Shown: positions 50,592 through 60,908 of the stretch, piece after piece
Layout: each line of letters opens with the position of its first letter
Position numbering within the stretch: position 1 is the stretch's first letter
DNA from: Varroa destructor
Taxonomy: Eukaryota; Arthropoda; Arachnida; Mesostigmata; Varroidae
DNA length: 64,000 bases
Assembly: GCF_002443255.2 (NCBI RefSeq)
Contig: NW_019211460.1
Coordinates: forward strand, 30,407,956 to 30,471,955
Reading direction: 5' to 3'
Made by a program: the position numbers and the translations under genes
The notes under the pieces: generated by a model
Told to the model about the DNA's origin: nothing
Seen by the model: only the letters and a program-made list of their open reading frames with translations
Databases searched by the model: none

Positions 50592-53500
50592 GCACTTGTC
50601 CTTATACATATACCACCTTTTAGAACCAATCCATTGTTCGTTTAGTGAGAGGTGTACCGCCGTCGTATTTGATCTTCTTGTATCTTTTTGCATTACGGGA
50701 TAAGTTGCTTCCCGCCACCTTTCCTGTAAGTACCTTTACCTCCGTGTGTGTTGTGGGCATGTTTGCGCGTATAATACTCTGTAAGGCTGAAAAAATGATA
50801 AATGTGAACCTTATTTGTATTTGGGACTCCTCCGTACCATTCACTGCGCACTATAACGTTGAAGAGTAGGAGGAACGGAGCAATGACTACAATACCAACG
50901 TAGTATTATTATGTGAGATAACGATAATAGAGTTATTGCGTATGTGGCGGTAAACTCGTTGAAGTAGGTACTAGCTAAGCACCGGACCCCGATTTGAAAA
51001 ATGTAGTTGATTAGACGAGAGAAAATGAAGTGACTTATAACGCAAAGAGGAAAAACAATCGAAACAATCTATTCACTGCTTGCCAGTAGTTGAGATGCTG
51101 CCGTGCAAGAAGAGGCTAGATGAGGATTAACAGGCCAGAAACACGGCGAAGAGTATTACGTGAAACAAAAGGTGATGATTGTTGTATGATGCGGTTCTAG
51201 CCAAATGGCGCCAATGTTTGTTATCTGTTTGTTGTGTTCGGCTATATAATTTATAATTGAAATTTATTTTCTGCCAAGTCGTTAATGCGAATTTCCGTCA
51301 ACGAATCGTGACCGCTTTGTTTTGTTTTAAAACTTATAAAACATTAACGTAATCGTACTTTGATATTAGGTATAAAATGTTATATACTACTTAATTCATG
51401 GATTAAATTCATTGATTTTAAGTAGCCCCATTGAAATTTTTGTTAACAGTTAGCAGCTGCGTCGGCCGCAGCCACGTGAAGCCGTTCGAGTACCTCTTTG
51501 TTAAATTGTTTGTGCTTGTTTCGTTATCTTGTTATTGCTATATTTTTCCTTTACGTTTTGTGATTGCTTTGAGTGAACACAGCGTTATATGAATAGAAAA
51601 AAAAAAATGGATCTTTCATATTGAAGCCGTCTAAAAATTAGTGTTTTTAATCACTTATTGTTACCTTAGATATTAATTTCATTGTACCCTTCGTAAGGTA
51701 ACAGTAGTTAACAATTACAGTGGTAAGCGCTGGACGATAGGTTGGACGTGGTTCGGACGTCGAGGCCACACAAATAAGGAATTTACATTTTTCCGACATC
51801 CATACAATTAAACCTCGTGCAACTATAAAATAAATGAGCGGGATCATACCTATTGTTAGAGCTGGTAACGTAATAATATGGCTACGATTGTTTTTCTAAA
51901 TAAAGCGTAAAGTGCTGAAGTGAATATTGTCGTTGATCGTTTTCTTACGGACTACACTGCTATTACTCTTTAAGCCTTATAACGTAGTACGGAGTCAACA
52001 TAATACGCAGAATCGATGCGGAGCTACACATCCTGTTGGAAATTCGTTTCATGAAACAGTGTAGTTTCAAACATCCAATAGCTTGCGAAGAATCTATCTA
52101 AAGTTGCTAAATATTGGGTTAGATAATAAGTTACCTCATTTTTTTTTTACTGAAAAAGGAAATACCGTATCGTGTAACAATATGTTGTTATGCAGTGCAC
52201 TCTCCGTCATTGTCTACCTCTATCTCCTTGCTTCTCACCGAATCATGTATACCGTCTCGTCAGAAGGTAACGGGTTTCGAAAAAAAAGTTCTAATTACAT
52301 TTTTAATCGTTGATCCGTATCAAAGGCAAGGCCACGAAGATGCTTGTCTGATAAAAGGATAAAATAAAAACTCGGTGGCGCAAGGTGCGGAGAGAGACTA
52401 TGTAAGGTACAGTAAGACCTATTATTTGAATTCTAATAGGGCAGCACTTTGACGATGTTTGCCGTACGTAGCCTTGCGTTTTCATAAAGCAGAATGGTCT
52501 GACTTCTTCTGTGAAGTCTTTGCTCTTAAACAGCCTTGACTCGATACAGGTGAGACAAATAAACGCGCCGATCAGGCTTTATTCCTATCCCTTGAAGTAC
52601 TAAATATAAGAAATGAAAAACATGCTTCTTAGGGAATAATTTGCAGTGAATCAGGCGCATAGAGTCCCGCCAAATTTTTTGAGATAATTTAGTTGGACCC
52701 TTGGCCTTGGCTTCCCACCCGATGGCCATCCATTCCAAACTGCAGTTGATGCTGACATACAGGCACCGCTTTGCACCACCGATGATAATTCTGTGCAAAG
52801 GTCGGTCCTTGTGGTTGCGTGATGCTCAGTATGAGGCCAAATGCTGAGAGGCAACGTTCTAACGACTTTTTTGGAATCCATTTTTCTCCAAACTGTCTTC
52901 GGGTGGTTCTGATCGAACTCAAAATCCTCTAAGTTCCAGATACTGTTTTTAAACGTCGTAAACCACTCTCGTGCAGACATTCACCGATAGCGCCGTTTAT
53001 GTACACAAAATGAATATCCCGGCTGTTCCCGCAACATCTTGATCTCGATGAAATACATAGTGGTAATGTGATACCAGCAATATAATAGAGTCCGCCGCTG
53101 TTTCGAGCTGTGTGTTATAAAACATTATACGTAAGGTACTATCGTATCGATGATTCGAGTACTTCAACGCTACATCGTTTACAGCAGGACTTTTGCCTTT
53201 CTCCCCTGAACATAAACAAACTAAATAAGCAAAATAACAACACTGTACTGGGTTTAAACTTTACATGTTGTATTTATCTTTGTCGTAACATAACATTGTT
53301 AATGTGACAGCTATAATTACATCTGTGCACTCTTTTGATGTTCCAGGCCATTAACTTCATTAAGTGATTATGAGCCGACACGCATTTTTTGTGTGGAAGG
53401 TTTTACAACTTATAAATAGGTTCCATTTGATATGCATTCGTTAAAGGCATAAAAAGGTAAGCTACCAGCTAATATAACCTCAGTGTATAAGTGCTGAATT

Positions 53501-53806
53501 TTTCACGTCGAATAATTTCGAAATTATTTTCGACCTTCTCTTTATAACAACTGGTTTTTTGTTATTATTCTGGAAATAAGCATATGCGGTTGGAAACTCA
53601 TCAGAATCTTCGGCGTATTTTCATAATTTTTGGAGCTGTGTTTGATGTAAGACAACTCCGTCGCAACATCTAAACAGATACGTCTATGATCTTAGATTTT
53701 GATTCGGATATCTAAGCAAACAGTTCGCTCTATGTTTTGAGTTTTACGTCTGGTACCGTCATTGGTATTCCCTCAGACGGCTGGTTCTCAGCAACGAGCA
53801 AAACAA
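50592..53806. other. 3' flank of sds22 and intergenic, no gene seen
   Basis: Includes the sds22 3' untranslated region, with an AATAAA near 51829 as one possible signal among several. A patch at 52526-52980 has overlapping minus-strand frames; one begins AREWFTTFKNSIWNLED, faintly like mariner transposases, but this is too weak to call. Confidence 0.45.
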
Positions 53807-53845
53807 CTAGTTTTGCTAAAGTTAAATCAACTTTAGCAAAACTAG
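53807..53845. repeat. perfect 17-bp inverted repeat, 5-nt loop
   Basis: CTAGTTTTGCTAAAGTT (53807-53823) and its exact reverse complement (53829-53845) flank AAATC. No gene context. Confidence 0.85.
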
Positions 53846-56470
53846 GTAGTGAGCTGTTCTGCAAGCGGCGTGCGATCGCTTAGTTCAATGTATAAATGAT
53901 AATATGGTTGCAAAAATATTCTGACTACCGTTTTCCCCTTCACCAGCTGCTGTTGTCTGTCATCGTTACTTATTAATTATTGACTAACTTCGTAACTTTT
54001 TTTGCTTCGATGATTCGAGACTTAGTATGCGCATGAGTGACTTTTCAGTCCCGCTGCTTCCCTATAGGAGTCCACAGCAATCCTACTCATTCCTACAATA
54101 TAGTTCAGCAATAGCATGAGCACGGGGGTATTGCTCGACACCGTACCCGCAACAACCATAATAGCGACATTTAGGTTACCTCCTTCCTACAATTTTCCCT
54201 GCTCACTCATTTTTGTGCTTTTTCTTCTATTAACAAATTTGGCTCTCCGTTCCGTCCTTTAAACCTTTATCTTCTATGAGATTTGCTGTTTCTTTTGCCT
54301 GTTTTACTTTACATATAACATTTCACTTCGGCGAATGACATCGCAATCGTTGCTAGAGCGACTAGGACTTCTTTAGACTAGGAGCTCGTCATTTATTTCT
54401 ACCATAAAAACGCTGTTTATAATTTTCAGCGTATTCGGATGGCCAGTAATAATCATTCAGCATCAGAAGTATTGCCAGTTGAGAGTGCACTTAAGTTATT
54501 TATTGAACTTTATTCAACGGTATTTTTTCGTCTTGGTAATAACAGTGATACGTGTTGCAAATAGGGACGATCAAGGCTGGCCCAATAGCGGGCCACCGTT
54601 GGCCAGGTCGAATTTGCGCTTGATTAAGGGTAACGACCGAATGCTATGAGCGCTTTGAGCGACGGGAAAAAAGACCTATCAGGGGTAAAATTGCAGGGGT
54701 ACGCCATCGCGTATGAGGAGAAGGGGACTGAGTCAATATTGCAATTTCCCTCTGTTGACCATGGGGTGCAGCGAAGGTAGCATAAAATCACGAGTCGCGG
54801 CCGTAGAATGGAATGCAGGTTGATCTAGCTAAATGCTATCATAACAATACAAAAAATCAGGAGAAAATCGGAGGCAGTTGATAGGTGTCCAGTGTTACAC
54901 TACAGTTGTAAGCCAATTGCGGAAATTTTTCCGCTATATATAAACTGCGTGATCGAGATATGAAAAATTTGGGTAGAAATAAATAAAATCACCGAACATC
55001 TACAAAATTCACTCTCATTTTCACACTTCAAAGGATCATACATTCAAAAAACGATTTGTCGCAAGTTATGTTATTACTCCATGCAAGGACGCCATGGCTT
55101 TGTAGCGATTTTGTTATTGAAATCGAAAGGGGAAGCTGTAGCCCTGCAATTAGGTAAAGTACGATTCTACAGCTTCATAAGTAAGCCTTCAGTTCAAAAA
55201 GTATGTTTTTCGACACTTACCTATAGGGTGTAAAAGAAGCGCTTAACAAATGAAGGAAAGAAATTTTAAGAAGTAACATTTTTTCTTTAAATAAGGCTAT
55301 ATAGTGTTGATATTATTTTTGTAGTTTCATGAATAAATTCGCAGCTGTTAAACGTACGCGCCAGCCAACATCCCATCCCAGAATTCGCCAGAATCTGTAA
55401 TACGCTCAACGCATCAAACATGTGGTAAGATAGGTGCTTTATGAGAGATTACGGATCGTCTCAACGAATATACCTCAGCCAGGTTGTTATTTAAACCCTC
55501 GCTTTCGTATACATTTATGCAATGTCTACTCGTAAATTGAGCGGCTGAGATCTTTTCTTCAAATTTCTCACTATCACTGTGTACATTCTGCCCCGAAGAG
55601 GTCCAACAATGGCCGCCCTCATCACGCCGATTCCGTAGCTCACATGTGACCAAAAATAGTTTACGTGGGAATAATCGGACGTCCCATATTTCCGTGGCAC
55701 ACCCTGTCCAACACTGTGCACGTTTAAGTTGTTCCGGTTTGATATTTGACGATAACGAAGTAGTAAACATTGGCTACTATGGGAATAACGGGAGGACTCG
55801 GCCCATGAAGGGGGAACGAACGGCGGCGGCTGCGTCCAGGAGTCCGTAAAGAGAAGGAGAGGCAGTGTAATTGCAGAGCACACACGCCAGTCCCAAAGCA
55901 AAACGAAGAACAGAGAGGGAAAGATAAGGAAACGGAGAGACATGAAGAAGTGAGTCCAGCCTAGCTTCGTCTCAGCCCAGGCCAGACTTCGAAAGTGCGG
56001 GGGCGAACAGTAGAGAAAAGGAGAGAGGCCCAGATAGAGGATAGTCTTAGCAAGCTTACAATTTCGTTCCTTGTCAGACGTACGGAGGGATACGAGGAGT
56101 AAATGTAAAGCGGCAAGATCCACCACAGGCGGACGGACGAATGGCGAGAGGATTGCGGGGAGCTTTAGGGGAGGGCTGGAATGGGACTGGGGGAATAAGT
56201 TTATTATATTATCATCAGGAGCATAGAACAGCGATGGAACAGACAACGGACGGCGTGTTGGATGGTAGAACGGATAGCATGCGCCAAACAGAGGTAGCAA
56301 CGGCCCAATGAAGACGAACACGTTGAGCTTAGGCTGGAGGTTGGAATCGGGTCGTTGTGTTCCCGGTCGAGGGAGAAACGGAGCGCTGGAAGGAAGTGCG
56401 TTACAGAGAAAGGAGAAACCGTTGGAGTTGTAGTCGTTTGCTAGGTCTGGAGCACCACAGGATCAACATG
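53846..56470. other. intergenic with purine-rich tract upstream of the candidate plus-strand gene
   Basis: From about 55840 to 56330 the plus strand is strongly purine-rich (GAGAAGGAGAGG-like runs). This keeps a long minus-strand frame open by composition. The tract ends about 140 nt before the ATG of the candidate exon at 56471 and may be its promoter or 5' untranslated region. Confidence 0.4.
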
Positions 56471-56617
56471 CGGGGAGACGGGTCACAGGATAAAGCCAAA
56501 AGCGGGAAGCTGCGGGGTGCGTTAACGAACCGCCGCGCCCCAGGCCACACGGGGCGGCTACGGCCCGGCACAAGCTCCAGTACACCTAACACGCCCAATC
56601 CCGCTAGAGATTCGAGG
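56471..56617 (+). CDS. candidate first coding exon of an unidentified gene
   Basis: ATG at 56471 opens 49 codons that end at a good donor (GATTCGAG|GTAAGG), leaving two bases of an Arg or Ser codon. The peptide begins MRGDGSQDKAKSGKLRG, is basic and disordered, and ends in a Ser/Thr/Pro/Asn-rich stretch (SSSTPNTPNPARDS). GC content is clearly higher than in neighbouring DNA. I do not recognise the family. The frame is open upstream to 56357 as well, but this ATG is the last before the basic segment. The rest of the gene was not found, apart from a possible exon at 57722 that does not join directly in frame. Confidence 0.4.
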
Positions 56618-57721
56618 TAAGGGAAACGGACAGGCACCGATGGACATACGAGTAGTTCGGCATTTGCCGTCGAAGCCAGCATTTCAACGGGCGTGAAAAA
56701 CCTGTGTAACGTGAACCACGTCAACGATAGCTGCAAGCTGTCTGCGAACGTTTAGTCCTCAACACCTCGTGTAGGACCTGCCAAGCTGCGCGAACGTGCA
56801 TAGTTATGCGGGCTCCTCGAGTGATGCCGCTGTCAAAGCGATTGGTGGGTAAGACGAGAAAACTCCGTGTAGGGTTCTTTTCGGGTCCCCACGAGAGTTG
56901 CAAACTAAGGGCCGTCCATGCGGTAGCTTATGGTAGCAGTCCTGCGGAAAATGTGTCAATGAATCAAGCACGAGGTTAGTTCCTAGGTCGGGGAACCGGC
57001 AAAAATATGCGGTCTGGACATTGTCCACACGCTTGCACTGAACATGTTGCATAATGAATTAGACCAGAGACGCACAGTAGGGGACAACTGTTCGTTCGTA
57101 TGCCGTTAGCTGAATAATCGTGAGTTACTTCGTGCTCCGTCCGTTAGTTAGTTAAACGAAGAAATAATAATGTTAGTGGAGTATGAGTTGGGAAGCATGC
57201 CTTAGAGGTTAAATCAGGCACGAGTAGGATTCAGAAAGGGGGACTGAGTTAGGCAAACGTTATTCAAATTGGTTCCAGCAGTGGCAACCACCGAAAACTT
57301 AGTTTGGTCGGCAGAAGCTCTTTGGACGCTGATTTAATTGGCCGTATGTCTACCTCTATGACAATATGGTAATTCTATATGGCAAGTCGAGTGGCACTTT
57401 TGGAATAAAATGAGAAAATCAGGTAGATGGCAGAATAATCTAGGAAAGGGTTAATTTTTTTAGAAAAAAGAAAATGCGGCGTCAAACAGCGACTTCCCCA
57501 CGTTACTTTTCGGACTAACCGACGGAAGTGTGGCCCTAGGATTTGATAAAAGCTTATGAGTAGAGAAAAGTATGATTTGTGCAGCATATAACTGTACATT
57601 ATTTTCAAAGATGATGAAGAGCTATGTACATTTCTTTACAAAACATGGTAATATATCTGGTATAAAAGTTTAATTTTCCTAACCATAGTCCTTTGTATGT
57701 GCCTGTCTTGGTGCTATTAAG

Positions 57722-57772
57722 GTGAGCTTCCCTTGACCCGTGAGCTGTTCGCCAAAATTCAGATGAAGCGCG
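57722..57772 (+). CDS. candidate internal exon of an unidentified plus-strand gene
   Basis: A 51-nt block sits between a pyrimidine-rich acceptor ending ATTAAG and a strong donor GCGCG|GTAAGC. In the only fully open phase it reads ELPLTRELFAKIQMKR, with one base carried in and one out. It cannot follow the exon at 56617 directly, since that phase meets a stop. An unseen exon would be needed between them, or the two are unrelated. Not recognised. Confidence 0.25.
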
Positions 57773-60292
57773 GTAAGCTCCGCCATAGTATTTGTCGAAT
57801 CCCAGCCCCTTCGCTTCTCACGTACCTCTCGGAATGAAAGCATTGGACCCCGACTGCAATTTTTGTTTCCTCACGGCTTGCATAGTGCTGCGACACGCGG
57901 GCCAAATTGTATTATCAAAGGGAATAGAAGACGCGATACACGTTCGTAAATGTTGTGGCCCGAAGCCCGCAATTGGAATTTTGAGATCGTAGGAGCGCAA
58001 AGAAATGACGTGGCTTTGTCAATACGATACAGCGAGACAAAATAAAAGAAGAAGAGTAACAGGGAAATGGGTGCGCAGAACAACTTCCGTTGGGCACGAG
58101 CGTTCAGCATTGCGGTATCAAGCCTAACAAATCAACTTTGCCTTCTGTATTGCATAGAGTTAAACCGTCAGGCGATCAACTAATATATTTTTCGGCAGAC
58201 AAAGATGCAGTATATATGAATAAGAGGCAGTGAAATCCTCGGAAAAGCAACACGTCGGCTGCTGGGACTTACGGATTTTGAAGCACAAAGAAGGTCTTTG
58301 GTGATTTAGGCAGTGCGCTGTGTAGGCGCGACTAGGTAAAAAGAAATGCATGTTTGATGTTCGGACAAGTATGACTATAACAAAAGAAGTTTAAGTTAAC
58401 AAAGATATTTAATTGCGGCAAGTTGAGATGTGACATGTTCACTTTCGCACAAAACGTACCTAATTGTTTTAATCGGACTATCCGAGATTCTGACACTGAA
58501 AATGCTTTTATGAACGAAGTCTGAGAACATTCAGATCAGTTTATCATAGAGCCGTAGATTGGTGTTCATGTTAGCTTTCATTTCAACGAACTGCGGTCTA
58601 GATTATTACATAGCCAAGAACTTTACATTCTGCTGCTGGAAATGAAAAATACAAACGACTATATATGACTCATATACCGAGCGATGCGTAAACAATTACC
58701 TTTCGCAAGCAGTACTACTTGGCAAGCTCATCACTACCACATGGATGCTACTAAAGTAACAATATATTAGCTAACAACGAACAGTTGCAAGACCAGATTG
58801 TCATTCATTACAGATCACTGCGAGGCTAAAGCGCTCCCTGTGCTAGATTTTGTTGTGCTACCATCTCGTCCTATTGTCGCCTAATCCCTACAGGGCCACT
58901 GGGACGAGGTTCCCTAGCCATTTTCACTTAGCAGCAAGCGCCAGTCGACCCGCCCATGTGGTTCTATCTTCTCTTACTGTATGCTGCCAGCTTTTCGCAC
59001 CCACTTCCAGCTTTGCTGCTTTAGCTGATAAATGATCTGGTACGAAAGTACGTGCGCCGAAAGCTCGTTTCTTTCTCTACGGGACAAATGACCGTGGAAG
59101 ACAGCAGAACCAATCGGTGAGACGGTTTAAAAAGCGGATATCTATTCTGTAGTAGTCCGTTTTTTGTAGCTGCACATTCAGTCGGTGCACACAGGTAAAC
59201 GTTATTATTCGATTTCTTCGATGTTACCCTACTCTTCTGACCAGTCCTTTTGTGGATGTCAGCCATGCAGTCTCTCGGCGATTACTACCAATCTCGTGCG
59301 TATCTCGCTCTGCTCGTGAGGCTCTACGTTTAAAAATAGTATACTAGTTACATGGCATGATATACTTGCTTCACGCGGACGGAGTGCGGAGCACGAGCTT
59401 CCGATTGGCAGACGAAAACCCAGCTCCTTTGCTTGGCTTGTGGTAACAAACGGTTTGGTATTAATGAACATTTACACCTTGAAGCATAAATTTCTTATTT
59501 TCTCTATTACAATCTTCGTATCGGATCGGATTTAGCGTTTTCTTTTACCTCTTTACAACGCTATCTTGGAGATATGCGATTCTACAACGAAACATTGGAG
59601 CTGTTAATTATTTAATGTAGCCTTATTGGCAAGCAACATAAACGAGCAGGACGTGCCATTCAGAGCAGGGCATGTCATACTTTATACAAGGAAAAGGCTA
59701 AAACGTCAAAATGGATAGCCTGGAGTTTCCTCTGGGATTCGCAGGAGCTTGACGTAACCGCTACATTGCCTGTGCTTCTTCGAAGATGACCGAGCGCGTT
59801 GGAAATTGATGGATATCATGTGTGACACATACACTTAGAGAAATAGGGATATATACGTAAAGATCAGGAATGTGTGCATGTGTTATTCAGGTGTCAGACA
59901 GATACATTAAGATGGGAATGTATTGTGAAAGATCAGGATTCTGCATGTGCTCAATAAAGATTGGGCAGTGCGGTGGGCACATTATCGTGCATGTATAAAC
60001 AAGCGTGTAAATTCATAAAGCTCCTCTGATTATCAGATTCCAGATAGGTCGCGCTAAAAGCTTCATCAAAGCCTGGTTAAGCAAGACGCGGTAAAAGCTT
60101 TATATCAGCAAAGCCTGAGAGTACGACAAACAACGATAACAACAGGCAACCTACCTAATAACGAAGCATCTATAATTCTATCTATAATAATAACGACTAC
60201 CTACGCATATAATTGATTCGATCAGTCAGATAACTGATATATATTAGTTAACTAATTACATATGTATTTGTTTTGTTTTTTTCTAAAAAAAA
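57773..60292. other. intergenic or intronic, nothing recognised
   Basis: No exon chain on either strand. Open frames near 57792-58110 overlap on both strands and look like chance. It could be intron of the candidate plus-strand gene. Confidence 0.4.
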
Positions 60293-60332
60293 ACGTTTAG
60301 CGTTTAGTTTATGTTAACTAAACGCTAAACGT
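60293..60332. repeat. perfect 17-bp inverted repeat, 6-nt loop
   Basis: ACGTTTAGCGTTTAGTT (60293-60309) is mirrored at 60316-60332. Each arm itself repeats GTTTAG. The flanks carry matching T-rich tracts (TGTTTTTTTCTA) on both sides. Confidence 0.85.
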
Positions 60333-60653
60333 CTGTTTTTTTCTACACATTCTCAAACAGAAAAATTGTCAAAATACGAAAACATTTTTTAATAAGCTCA
60401 AGAATTTCGCTCCCGCCCTCCGAAGTACGAGACATGGCTGTTTTTGAAATTCCCAATGAGAGAACTTTAGTGGCCTCCATAAGTCTTCAAATGTGTTTCT
60501 GGTTTTACCAAAGCAAAAGCAAACGTAAGGACAGTATTTTAGGTTAGAAAAGCGGTCTTAATCGTATAGTTCTGCAGAGCCTTTGGACCATGTAAGAACG
60601 CCATACGGAGCCGTCTTATCACGTCGATGTCAGCCGTTGCGCGCGCCTCAGTC

Positions 60654-60747
60654 GCCCCCTTTGCTTATCTACGTAAATTTGGCCCGATGAAATGACGGCC
60701 GCCCCCTTTCCTTATCTACGTAAATTTGGCTCGACGAAACGACGGTC
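60654..60747. repeat. two-copy tandem repeat, 47-bp unit
   Basis: The block beginning GCCCCCTTTGCTTATCTACG at 60654 is repeated at 60701 with only a few differences; the core CTTATCTACGTAAATTTGGC is common to both. It lies just downstream of LARP6. Confidence 0.85.
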
Positions 60748-60908
60748 ATGAACGTTCTTTTTCCTTGTAGCATTAATCGTAATATAACACTTTCTTCTTA
60801 AAAAAATATTCAAGGTGCCCAATTCTTGACCGGACGGACTCCCAGTTGGGCTTCTAAACATTTTTTTCGCGAATGACTCAGCCGGTTGTGTTAGGCGGTA
60901 GGATGCAC

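Noticed and set aside
52526..52980. Possible mariner transposase remnant on the minus strand
   Set aside because: Only a stretch of about 17 residues (AREWFTTFKNSIWNLED) resembles mariner. The following DDE region and inverted ends were not found.
55515..56321. 268-codon minus-strand open frame, the longest outside the recognised genes
   Set aside because: It begins at GTG, not ATG, sits opposite a purine-rich tract that removes stop codons by composition, and shows no domain or splice partner.
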